In this document: one piece after another, positions 33,927 to 42,319 of the stretch
Layout of the letters: each line of letters starts with the position of its first letter
Numbering within the stretch: the stretch's first letter is position 1
Source: Hymenobacter psoromatis
Lineage (GTDB): Bacteria; Bacteroidota; Bacteroidia; Cytophagales; Hymenobacteraceae
Reading direction: 5' to 3'
DNA length: 64,000 nucleotides
Assembly: GCA_001596155.1 (NCBI GenBank)
Contig: CP014771.1
Span: forward strand, 4,154,001-4,218,000
The notes under the pieces: model-generated
Databases searched by the model: none
What the model was told of the DNA's origin: nothing
The model's input: the letters and a program-made list of their open reading frames with translations, nothing else
Made by a program: the position numbers and the translations under genes

Positions 33927-34289
33927 GGGGAGGAAAAGTAGGGGGCGCAGCCGCAAAGGCCGTGCAAGTTAGCAGAATATCCGCAGGTTACCTACAAATA
34001 CAAGCGACGTGCCGAAGTATAAGTTTCTGAGAGTCTGAGTAAAGTCTGCCAAAGCAGCGCTTTACCGGACGAAAGGGGGGTAGGAGCGTGAGAAAATGCG
34101 GTACCTGGCGATAAATATATTTTTCGCTCTGGAAAGAAGCGCAAAAAAGAACGTCATTCCGAGCTTGCCGAGGAATCTCGCTCGCGTCGTTGAACGCGGC
34201 CCGAACGATTACGGGCAAGATTCCTCGGCAAGCTCGGAATGACGTTCTTTTTTGCGCTTCTTTCCAGAGCGAATACTATCAGCCAACCG
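33927..34289. other. Gene-free region between the T9SS cargo and the A2M gene
   Basis: 363 nt dominated by a perfect palindromic family A element (34123-34273). The rest holds a GGCCTTTG box near 33956 on the minus strand, about 30 nt before the cargo gene, which could be its promoter. I see no open frame of note. Confidence 0.65.
34123..34273. repeat. Family A inverted repeat (copy 4) with perfect 56-bp arms
   Basis: Arms 34123-34178 and 34218-34273 are exact reverse complements. The inner 29 bp are the family A core. The outer 26 bp (TTCGCTCTGGAAAGAAGCGC and on) are not part of the other A copies, apart from the A-run. Confidence 0.93.
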
Positions 34290-37200
34290 TTACCGTACCC
34301 GCACCACGCCCGCGCCGCTCACCGAGCGGTACTCGCCGTTATACATGGCCTCGGCGCTGACCGGGCCGAGCTTGAAGGTGCCCTTGCTCACGGCGCGGGC
34401 CAGGTAGGCAAAGAGTTTGACCTGGGGCGTGGCGGTGGTGAAGATGTTGAGGCGGTCGTCGCGCACGTCGAGGTAGTCGGGTTGGGCTAGGTTGGCTAGC
34501 GCGGGCAGGTCGCGCTGCACGCCGAGGCGCGGGTTTTCGATTTCCAGGCCCGCGGGCAGCAGGTCGGTGATGGCTACGTTCTTGACCTCGCCGGCCGCGT
34601 CGCCGCTTTGCAGCGCGATGACGACCAGCACCAGGTCGTTTTGCTGGAAGGTGCTTTGCGACAAGGTTTTACCGTCGCGGGTGGCGAAGTAGCGGCGCAC
34701 TTTCAGGTAGTGGTCCTCCTCGGGCACGCGGCCGGTGACGCTCACGCCCTGCGCCTGCCAGAAGTAGTAGAGCGCCCCCGCGCCGCTCGGCTGCACGCGC
34801 ACGGTGCGGTTGGCCACGTTGTTCACCGTCAGGTCTTTGCCTGAGAATTTGCCGATTAGCTTGCCGTCAGCCAGCAGGTCGGCCACGGCCGTGCTGGCCT
34901 GGGCGCGGCGGGCTATTTTGCCCAATGCCAGCAGGGAGAAGGCCCGCTCCTGGGTGTTGAGGTAGGGCGCGTCGTGGACCTGGCGGCTCAGTTGCCGGGC
35001 CAGGGCGTTGACCTGCGGGTTGGTGGGGTCGGCGCTCAGCAAGGCATTGAGGGCCAGCGCTTCATCGCGGATGGGCGAGGCGAACGAGCCGCCCAGCTCC
35101 CGCTGCGCGCGCTCCGGGGTGAATTGCCGGGGTAGGGTTTCCTGGAACGCCCGCTGCTGGCCGCCCAGCGCGTAGGTGCAGGCCAGCAGGAAGCGCGCGT
35201 CGGGCGTGAGCAGCGGCCGGTTGGCCTTGTAGTAGTTCAGGGCCACGGCATCCTGGCGGCCGGCCAGGGCCAGCACGTAGAGCGAGTAGGCGATTTCGCG
35301 CGGGGCGATGACCCGCTCGCGGGCCAGGTTATTCGCGTCGAAATACTGGTACTTCTCCGTCTCGCGCTTCTTGAGGCGCAACTGCAAGTAAAGCAGCGTT
35401 TTATCTAAAATGCCCTGGTTCACGGCGAAGCCGGCTTGCTTGGCTTCGAGCAGAAAATGCGCGGCGTAGGCAGTGGCCCACCAGTTGTCGTAGTCGCCGC
35501 CCGGCCAGTAGCTGAGGCTGCCGTTGTAGAGCTGCATACTCTCGGTTTTGCGGATGGCCTCCTGCACGTTATAGTTCGGGTTGTAGCGCTGGGCCTTGGC
35601 CGCCGCGCCGGTTTGCTGCCGCAGCGTGGCCGCTAAATCGCCGAAATACAGCTGCGGAAACGCCGCCGACACGGTTTGCTCCAGGCAGCCGTAGGGATAA
35701 TTGAGCAGATAATTCAGGCTGCCGGCAAACTGCGTGAGCGGCGAGCGGCTTAGCACCAGCTTGCTACGCAACGTGCTGGGTAGGAAGTCGGTCCGCAGAT
35801 TGAGCGTGGCCGGCGCGGCGGCCGTGGCCTCCCCGCTGCCCGTGCGCGAAGCCAGCGGCGCGGCCGGGCGGACGGGGATTTCGGTAGTTTCGGTATTGAT
35901 GATTTTCTCCGTTTCCTTGGACTTTACAAAAACAGTCACTTTGCCATTACCAATCTGTTGCAAGGCATTTATATGAAATGCTATCCTTTGCTCAGTATTT
36001 GGTTTGAGAGTAATTATGCGGACTACGGGTAGCACATCCTTGGTGCCGGGGGTAGCTGCTTCACGAGAATAAATAGGACCGCTGACTTCGTTGCCTACAA
36101 TTACTTGCAGCGGCTTACCCGTCGTATTCGTCAGCGTCACCGGCACGTCAACTGTATCACCTGGCGACATAAACCGGGGTAGGGCGGTGCTGATAACCAC
36201 CGGGTCGGCCACTTTCATCGTCTGCTCGGCGTTGGCAAAAGCGTCGTCTTTATAGGCCACGGCCATCACGCGCAGCGCCCCGCTGAACTGCGGCACCCGC
36301 ACCCGGTAGCGCACCCGGCCGGCGGCATCGGCGGTGAGAATACCGCTCCACTTCGCCACCAGCTGCACGCGGCGGCTCGGCACGGGCGAGGTGCGGCGGG
36401 CCAGCTCGGCCGCGTCGCCGCCCGAACTACTCGTACTGCTGGTGCCCAGCTCGGGCAGCAAGAACGGATAGACATCGAAGGCACTCACTTCGAGCGCCCG
36501 CTTCTGGTAGAAGTAGCCGTAGGGGTCGGGCGTCTGGTAGTTTTTGCGCTGCAAAATGCCCTCGTCCACCACCGCCAGCGTCACCTGGGCGCGCGGAGCC
36601 GTGCGCACCTCAATGGTCTGGAAGGTTTGGGAGCGGCTGAGCGCGGCCACCGCCAGGGTGAGGGGTAGGTGGGTGCCGGGCTTCTCCACGGTCAGCGGCA
36701 CGAAGCCCCGCGCCACGGTAAGGGGTAGGCCATTGTCGGTAATGGGCCGGATGGCGGTGGCCGTCACGTACACGTTGGGCACGTGCCCGGCGCGGATGGG
36801 CACGCTCACCCGCGCCGATTTCTGGTCGGTATCCACGTAAAAATGGTCGAACACGTGGTCGCGCTCCACCGTCACCAGCACCCGGCCGGCGAAGGGCGTT
36901 TTGAGCAGCAGCTGCGCCGTTTCGCCCGGCTCGTACTTCGGCTTGTCGGCCTCAATGGTCACCTGGCCCTCGGTGCTCACCTCGAAGGCGTTGCCGGCCG
37001 TGTCGCCGCTGCCGTAGGCGTAAAAGTGCGTCGCCACGTAGCTGGCCGCGCCCGGCCGGCTCACCCGCACCTCGTACTCGCCCGAGTAAGTAGGGGTGAA
37101 GCTGAAGCCCGTCCCTACCCCCACGTTCAGCGTCTGCGCGCTCAGCGTCTGCTCGCGCTGCTGCGAATTATAGACGTAGCGCCCGCCCTGGCGCTCCAGC

Positions 37201-39812
37201 ACGGTTTCCCAGAGCAGCCGCACCACGCGCACCTGCGCCGCCGCCGTGGTGGGCCGCCCGCCCGGCGTGAGCGCCGCCAGCTTTATCGGCAGCGCCTGCC
37301 GCGTGCTCACCAATTCGGGCAGGTTCTGGATGCCAAACATCGCCGCCTGCGTTTGCACCGCGAAGGTGGCCAGGCGGTTCACCGGCCGGCCGGTTTCGTC
37401 AAAAATCGTGGCGAACGCTACCCCCTCCAACGTGCCCAGGTCGCGGGCATCGGGCAACTCGTAGGCGGCGGTGCCGCGCCCGGCGGCGTCGGTTTCGCCC
37501 TGCCGCACCTCCTTCTGGAAGCGCGCCGCGATGCCGGTCGGCGGCGTGCTGCCACCGTAATTAGTGCGCTGCGGCCGCTCGCCGGTGCTGAGGTCGAAGT
37601 TGTAATCGGGGTAATTCTTGGGCGAAAACTTCTTCTCTTTCAGCGAAAACTCGACCTCAAACTTGCGGCCGGCGGCCGGCGGGCCAAACAGGTTTTGGGC
37701 CAGAATATTCGCCGTCACGGTCTGGCCCGGCCCCAGCACGGCGGGCGCGGCGGTCACGGTCACCTTCAGCCGGTCGGGGATAAACTCTTCTACACTTATT
37801 GATTTCGAGCTGAGCAGCACGTCGTTGCCGGTCAATACTTCCAGCGAGTAGAGGCCCGTCATGGCCGTAGCCGGCAGGATAAAGCGCGAGGCGACCGCGC
37901 CGGCCGCGTTCAGCTTTTCGCCCAGGCTGGCGTATTCCTGGCCGGTGGGCAGCAGCAGGCGCACCTTCACGGGCAGGCCGGCGGGGGGCGTCGCCCAATC
38001 ATCGGCGCGCACCACGGTATTCGTGTAAATGGTGTCGCCGGGCCGGTACAAATCGCGGTCGCCGTACAAAAATGCCTGGTAGTGCGCCGCGTTGCTGGTG
38101 AGCCCGCCCACCTCGAAGCGCGAGGTTTCCACCTGGCTGTTTTTCAGATTGATAAACGAAAAATCGCTGCCGCTGGTGGCCGTTACTAGGCCCAGTTTCA
38201 GCGGCGAACCCAGCACGCTGTCGAGCCGCGCCACGCCCTGGCCGTTGCTGGTGGCCGTGCCCATGAGCTGGTTATTGGTCGAGATGAAGCGTACCGTGGC
38301 CCCGCCCACCGGCCGCGCCGTGCGCAGCGAGTTTAGAAACACCACCGCGTTGCCGCCTACCCCTTGCTTGGCGATGAGTCCCAAATCGGTGAGCGCCACC
38401 AGCTTGTCCTGGCGCAGCCATTGGCGCTCGGTGTCCTGCACCCGCACCACGTACAGGCCCTTGAGCGGCGCGCTGAATTCCAGCTCTTTAAGACTGAGAT
38501 TTAGCAAGCGCTGGCCATTCACTTTACTGAGGCCGGCCGTGGCGTAGCGCCGGGTAAAGAGCACGTCGCCCCGGTTTTCGAGGTCGTAGTAGCGGTAGCT
38601 GCGGTCCACGTACTCGCCGTTTTCATCGCGCCCGCCGCCTTCTTCGTCGTTGTCGTAGCCGTACTGCTTTTCGCCGCGCAGCAAATCCTGAATATTGCTG
38701 GCGTACACCTTCGCCACCGTCACCTGCACGTTTTCCACCTCGTTCAGCCGCAACGCTAGGTTACGGTTACCATTGGCCTGCAAGTACATGGCCTTGTCGG
38801 CGCTGGCAAACTCAATGCTCGGTTGGCTGTCGCCGAAGCTTACGGCCTGGTCAAATTTCTCGGTTAATTGCCCGCCCAACGCCCCGCGCACGCCGGGGTT
38901 CAGGGTTATTTGGTAGGTCTTGCCCACCTCGAAGCCGCCGCGCAGCAACAGTCCGCTTTCCAGCGCCTCGATTTCGTAGGGCACGGCGGGCGTCACCTTT
39001 AATAGGGGCTGAATGTCGGCCACCGACACGGGCTGGTTGGTGAGCAGCGTTACCACGGCTTTGCCGTCGAGCACCTGGCCGGTCAGCTCGCGCACTTGCA
39101 GGGTTTGCTGGTCGGGCACCGCGACCTCGGCCGTTAGCGGGGCGGTGGTGGCCTGGCTGCCGGCCAGCGCCTTCAGCCCCGCCGCTATCTCGAATTGCAG
39201 CGGCTGGTCGGGCTTGAGTTCCTGGTTGATGGTGAGGCCCAGCGTTTTATCGGGCTCGGCGGCGGTGAGCGTGAAGGCCACCGGCCTACCCCCCTGGCTG
39301 AGGCGCAGGCGCGGCCGCAGGTCCGCTGGCCGCACGGGGTAGTTGAACAGCACATTGGCGCGCATTTCGGCGGTGCCCGCCGCCCGGCTGCTGCGCCCGT
39401 AAAACACCTGCGCTCCGCCTAGCTGCAAAAACGGCGTGTGAAATTTCGCCCGGCTCAAGGTCAATTTTTGCTTGCCCGAAGGCAGCGTAGCCGGCCGCAG
39501 ACTGGCTGAAAACGCGGTGCTCGGCCGAAACGGCTCCAGCGGCGAAAACACCAGCTCACGCCCGTCGTTCAGCCACTTAAACTTGCCCCGAATGGCCGGC
39601 TCAAACTGCACGTAGCGCGTGGTGTCCCAGCGCCCCGCCTGGCCGGCCGGCACCACCGGCTCGTCGAAGTTGAACACCAAATTCTGGTACGGGTCAATCT
39701 CCTCGCCGGCCGCCTGCGCGGCCGTATCCTGCTCCGTATCAGCTTTTTTAGAACAGGAAAACGCGGCGCATAAGCTCAGCAGCAAGAGCAGGGGTAGGGG
39801 GCGTAGGCGCAT
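34290..39812 (-). CDS. Alpha-2-macroglobulin family lipoprotein
   Basis: 1840 residues from the ATG at 39812. The lipoprotein signal ('MRLRPLPLLLLLSLCAAFSC', lipobox AFSC, Cys20) anchors it to a membrane, probably the periplasmic face. It has successive MG domains, a 'GDLYRPGDTIYTNTVVRA'-like MG3 region ('YLYGDRDLYRPGD'), a bait-type region and the thioester motif 'YPYGCLEQTVSAAF' (Cys at about 1374, Gln two residues on), followed by the alpha-helical thioester domain and a receptor-like end. Such proteins trap proteases and are thought to guard the cell wall. In many bacteria the gene is next to pbpC; no pbpC is visible here. Confidence 0.9.
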   Translation of the reverse strand: MRLRPLPLLLLLSLCAAFSCSKKADTEQDTAAQAAGEEIDPYQNLVFNFDEPVVPAGQAGRWDTTRYVQFEPAIRGKFKWLNDGRELVFSPLEPFRPSTAFSASLRPATLPSGKQKLTLSRAKFHTPFLQLGGAQVFYGRSSRAAGTAEMRANVLFNYPVRPADLRPRLRLSQGGRPVAFTLTAAEPDKTLGLTINQELKPDQPLQFEIAAGLKALAGSQATTAPLTAEVAVPDQQTLQVRELTGQVLDGKAVVTLLTNQPVSVADIQPLLKVTPAVPYEIEALESGLLLRGGFEVGKTYQITLNPGVRGALGGQLTEKFDQAVSFGDSQPSIEFASADKAMYLQANGNRNLALRLNEVENVQVTVAKVYASNIQDLLRGEKQYGYDNDEEGGGRDENGEYVDRSYRYYDLENRGDVLFTRRYATAGLSKVNGQRLLNLSLKELEFSAPLKGLYVVRVQDTERQWLRQDKLVALTDLGLIAKQGVGGNAVVFLNSLRTARPVGGATVRFISTNNQLMGTATSNGQGVARLDSVLGSPLKLGLVTATSGSDFSFINLKNSQVETSRFEVGGLTSNAAHYQAFLYGDRDLYRPGDTIYTNTVVRADDWATPPAGLPVKVRLLLPTGQEYASLGEKLNAAGAVASRFILPATAMTGLYSLEVLTGNDVLLSSKSISVEEFIPDRLKVTVTAAPAVLGPGQTVTANILAQNLFGPPAAGRKFEVEFSLKEKKFSPKNYPDYNFDLSTGERPQRTNYGGSTPPTGIAARFQKEVRQGETDAAGRGTAAYELPDARDLGTLEGVAFATIFDETGRPVNRLATFAVQTQAAMFGIQNLPELVSTRQALPIKLAALTPGGRPTTAAAQVRVVRLLWETVLERQGGRYVYNSQQREQTLSAQTLNVGVGTGFSFTPTYSGEYEVRVSRPGAASYVATHFYAYGSGDTAGNAFEVSTEGQVTIEADKPKYEPGETAQLLLKTPFAGRVLVTVERDHVFDHFYVDTDQKSARVSVPIRAGHVPNVYVTATAIRPITDNGLPLTVARGFVPLTVEKPGTHLPLTLAVAALSRSQTFQTIEVRTAPRAQVTLAVVDEGILQRKNYQTPDPYGYFYQKRALEVSAFDVYPFLLPELGTSSTSSSGGDAAELARRTSPVPSRRVQLVAKWSGILTADAAGRVRYRVRVPQFSGALRVMAVAYKDDAFANAEQTMKVADPVVISTALPRFMSPGDTVDVPVTLTNTTGKPLQVIVGNEVSGPIYSREAATPGTKDVLPVVRIITLKPNTEQRIAFHINALQQIGNGKVTVFVKSKETEKIINTETTEIPVRPAAPLASRTGSGEATAAAPATLNLRTDFLPSTLRSKLVLSRSPLTQFAGSLNYLLNYPYGCLEQTVSAAFPQLYFGDLAATLRQQTGAAAKAQRYNPNYNVQEAIRKTESMQLYNGSLSYWPGGDYDNWWATAYAAHFLLEAKQAGFAVNQGILDKTLLYLQLRLKKRETEKYQYFDANNLARERVIAPREIAYSLYVLALAGRQDAVALNYYKANRPLLTPDARFLLACTYALGGQQRAFQETLPRQFTPERAQRELGGSFASPIRDEALALNALLSADPTNPQVNALARQLSRQVHDAPYLNTQERAFSLLALGKIARRAQASTAVADLLADGKLIGKFSGKDLTVNNVANRTVRVQPSGAGALYYFWQAQGVSVTGRVPEEDHYLKVRRYFATRDGKTLSQSTFQQNDLVLVVIALQSGDAAGEVKNVAITDLLPAGLEIENPRLGVQRDLPALANLAQPDYLDVRDDRLNIFTTATPQVKLFAYLARAVSKGTFKLGPVSAEAMYNGEYRSVSGAGVVRVR

Positions 39813-39861
39813 AGCGAAGGAAGAGAGTGAGCGGCGCGTGAAAGGTAGCTCACCGCCCACG

Positions 39862-40770
39862 CTAATGCACTATTTCCAAGCAGGCATTCATTGCTGGTAG
39901 GCAAAATGAGACTTGGCAGGCTAGCTCTACGGCCCGGCGCAGGGCCAGCTTATACTGGCGCTTGCGCAGGGTACGGGCCCGGTGGTTGGGCTTAAGACTT
40001 CCCAGGGGCTTTTCGGGGGGCGGTATGCTAAGTAGAAAGAGCTGATTAGCCATTCGCTCGCCCCCAAGTTGGGCCCAAAAAGCATCGTAGTCAAAGCAAT
40101 TGCCCGCGCCCTGGCTCAGTTGCTCGGCCGTGCTGACGCCCACCGCGTACTGCACGCCCAGCGCGGCGGCCAGCCCATAAGCGGCATGCACGAGCAAAGC
40201 AGCCGGCGTAATGTCGAGTAGGGTTTTGGTGGCGTGTTTATAGAGGATGGGTAGGTGCGTGCCTTGCACTTGGCTAAAGAGCAGGGCTTGCCCCCCGCCA
40301 GCGCCTACCAGCTGGCCAGGAACAATCACAAACGACACTACTTGCGTATATACCTCATTGACCCGCAGGCTTAGCGATAGTTCACCTTCGAAACCCACCA
40401 GAGCGGGGTAGGAAAGCACAATGGTGAAGGTGTCAGCCCCGCGCTGTTCTTGCCAAAGGATAGGTTTAGACGCCACCAGCCCGAAAAAATCCGTGCCGAC
40501 GGTAGCCATCAGAAAATCATAATGGTTGAGAATAGCGGCCAGCCGCTCGCGCCGCGAAAAGCTGGCCGCCGTGTAGCGCGACAAATACTTATGTGTAAAG
40601 CGCGGTTGCCGCTCCAACAGTTGCTCCAGATGCAGCGTAGCGGCTAATTGCTTGATACGCTGAAAGCCGCCATAATCCAGCATGGTTTGGAGGCTCCGTA
40701 ACGAGTGCTTAATCGTCAGTAAGCCAGGCTGATTGAGAATGTGGCGCAAAATGGCCGGCAACTGCTCCAC
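39862..40770 (-). CDS. DUF535 (VirK/YbjX) family protein
   Basis: 302 residues from a GTG start at 40770. Sequence landmarks of DUF535 are visible: 'RFTHKYLSRYTAASFSRRER' and 'LAAILNHYDFLMA' near the N-terminus, 'YPALVGFEGELSLSLRVN', a central 'GVSTAEQLSQGAGNCFDYDA', 'FWAQLGGERM' and the basic tail 'HRARTLRKRQYKLALRR'. VirK and YbjX of enteric bacteria belong here and are connected with envelope or virulence functions, but the molecular activity is unknown. The upstream 150 nt are AT-rich and may hold its promoter. It is on the same strand as the A2M gene, 49 nt upstream of it. Confidence 0.65.
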   Translation of the reverse strand: MEQLPAILRHILNQPGLLTIKHSLRSLQTMLDYGGFQRIKQLAATLHLEQLLERQPRFTHKYLSRYTAASFSRRERLAAILNHYDFLMATVGTDFFGLVASKPILWQEQRGADTFTIVLSYPALVGFEGELSLSLRVNEVYTQVVSFVIVPGQLVGAGGGQALLFSQVQGTHLPILYKHATKTLLDITPAALLVHAAYGLAAALGVQYAVGVSTAEQLSQGAGNCFDYDAFWAQLGGERMANQLFLLSIPPPEKPLGSLKPNHRARTLRKRQYKLALRRAVELACQVSFCLPAMNACLEIVH

Positions 40771-40937
40771 AAAAAGGAAGGAGGTAGGGAATATTGATAA
40801 AAGGCGAATGACTACCGCCGGCTAAAGATAGAGATTAGATGAATAATTTGGATTAAAAAAAGACACTCCTGCTACTAATTATTTTATAAATTTTTGATAA
40901 TGAGAAAGTTACTCTTTTAGTGTTAGATTAACCTGGC

Positions 40938-41061
40938 ACTTACGCAAAGCGTCTGTCATTGCGAGCGAAGCGCGGCAATCGCCCCAGAACGATATGCGCA
41001 CGACTCGTTCGGGTGCGATTGCTTCGCTTTGCTCGCAATGACAAACGTCTTTTGCGTAAGT
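40938..41061. repeat. Family C inverted repeat (copy 5) with unlike arms
   Basis: Outer arms ACTTACGCAAA... match each other. The cores differ: the left has GCGAGCGAAGCGCGGCAATC and the right, read in complement, has GCGAGCAAAGCGAAGCAATC. Each keeps ATTGC...GCAAT. Confidence 0.8.
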
Positions 41062-41070
41062 CCTATACCC

Positions 41071-41228
41071 TAGAGCGGTTCCCAAGTCGGCGTACAGCTT
41101 GGCTGGTGCGGGCTGCCAGCTTTTCGCCGGCTGTCCACTCTTCAAAAGAACGAGCGGCGCGAACGACAAGCGGATAGCCGGCGAAAAGCCGACAGCCCGT
41201 CCCGTACACCGCCTTGGGAACTGCTCTA
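41071..41228. mobile_element. MITE-like element with 23-bp terminal inverted repeats
   Basis: The ends GAGCGGTTCCCAAGTCGGCG... and, complemented, GAGCAGTTCCCAAGGCGGTG... match at about 20 of 23 positions and are each bordered by TA, the target duplication of Tc1/IS630-type elements. Inner parts (CTTTTCGCCGGCT) are also inverted. It is about 154 bp with no coding capacity. Confidence 0.5.
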
Positions 41229-41315
41229 AATCATCGGCTAAGTCAACCCCAGAATAGCTCGGCCTACCCCATGTAGCTTGGCGTCTGCTCAGGGGTTAGG
41301 CTCATCAGAGCAGGT

Positions 41316-41323
41316 TACTTTTG
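41316..41323 (+). promoter_or_regulatory. Putative -7 box (TACTTTTG) for the LysR gene
   Basis: TACTTTTG ends 22 nt before the ATG at 41346 and matches TAnnTTTG. Confidence 0.5.
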
Positions 41324-41345
41324 CCCTACAGTCGGCAAATAAATC

Positions 41346-42254
41346 ATGCTTTCTCATCCCCACGAAGTCTTCCTCGAAGTGGCCCAGCGCCTGAGCTTCA
41401 CCAAGGCCGGGCAGGCGCTATTTATCAGCCAGTCGGCGGTGAGTAAGCAAATAAAGGCGCTGGAAGAGCACTACCAAACCGGCCTCTTCGAGCGCCTCGG
41501 CGGCAGCGTGCAGCTGACCCCGGCCGGCCAGAAGTTATATCAAAAGCTTTTGCAAGCCAAGCAGTTGCAGCAGGAATTGCAGCAGGAGATGAGCGAGCTG
41601 AGCCCGGCTTTCGCGCCGGCCGTGCATCTGCTCATCGGGGCCAGCACCACTATTTCGCTCTACGTGCTGCCGCCCGTGGTGGCGGCCTACCTACGCCAGC
41701 ACCCACAACACCAACTCAGCCTCAAAAACCGGAATAGTGATAATATTCTGAAAGCCCTGCTCGACCACGAAATCGAGCTGGGCATTATCGAAGGCATTCA
41801 TAAAGTTAGCAACGTGACCTACACGCCGCTGCTCACCGATGCCGTGGTGGCGGTGTGCGCCGCCGACAACCCGCTGGCCGGCCGTGAGCTGGTAGTCAGC
41901 GACTTGCTGAGCGTGCCACTGGCCCTGCGCGAGGTGGGCTCCGGCACGCTGGCCGTGCTGGAAGAGGCGCTGGCGCGGCACCACATCCGGCTGGCCGCCC
42001 TACCCGTGCGGGTGCGCCTGGGCGGCACCGAGGCGCTGAAGAATTTCGTGCGGGTCGAGACGACTTGCCTGGCCTTCCTACCTCGCCAAGCAGTAGTGAA
42101 AGAGCTAGCCAGTGGCGAGTTAAGAGAAGTGATAATCAAAGATTTGCCTCTAAAAAGGCAGTTCAGCTTTATTCAGCGGCGGGGTACGGAAAACAACGGC
42201 CCTTACCGCGATTTTCTGCGCTTCACCCAGCGCTACTATTCCGGCAAGGAATAG
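41346..42254 (+). CDS. LysR-family transcriptional regulator
   Basis: 302 residues. The N-terminal winged helix-turn-helix is 'FLEVAQRLSFTKAGQALFIS' with the recognition helix 'SQSAVSKQIKALEEHYQTGL', followed by the linker helix 'LYQKLLQAKQLQQELQQ'. The C-terminal effector domain begins 'LLIGASTTISLYVLPPVVAA', similar to CysB/CbbR-type regulators. LysR genes often act on a divergent neighbour, which would be the DUF535 gene, or on the downstream thrC, but nothing here decides it. The inducer is unknown. A TACTTTTG box precedes it. Confidence 0.92.
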   Translation: MLSHPHEVFLEVAQRLSFTKAGQALFISQSAVSKQIKALEEHYQTGLFERLGGSVQLTPAGQKLYQKLLQAKQLQQELQQEMSELSPAFAPAVHLLIGASTTISLYVLPPVVAAYLRQHPQHQLSLKNRNSDNILKALLDHEIELGIIEGIHKVSNVTYTPLLTDAVVAVCAADNPLAGRELVVSDLLSVPLALREVGSGTLAVLEEALARHHIRLAALPVRVRLGGTEALKNFVRVETTCLAFLPRQAVVKELASGELREVIIKDLPLKRQFSFIQRRGTENNGPYRDFLRFTQRYYSGKE

Positions 42255-42307
42255 GCTATGCGAAAATCCCATTTCGCAAAGGCATAGCAACTGGTGGTTG
42301 GCCACCG

Positions 42308-42315
42308 GACCTTTG
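42308..42315 (+). promoter_or_regulatory. Putative leaderless promoter box of thrC (GGACCTTTG)
   Basis: ACCTTTG is followed by CCAC and the ATG. The same layout (CTTTG/CTTCG, 4 nt, ATG) is seen at 43541 and 55053. Confidence 0.45.
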
Positions 42316-42319
42316 CCAC

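Larger units (their letters stand above)
40771..41345. other. Gene-free divergent region (DUF535 / LysR)
   Basis: 575 nt. The first 150 nt are AT-rich. Then come a family C repeat (40938-41061), a MITE-like inverted-repeat element (41071-41228) and a TACTTTTG promoter box for the LysR gene. Only short, unconvincing open frames are present. Confidence 0.7.

Noticed and set aside
42065..42319. 85-codon extension of thrC into the LysR gene
   Set aside because: It overlaps the regulator's coding sequence, and the zinc-ribbon start of thrC begins at 42320.
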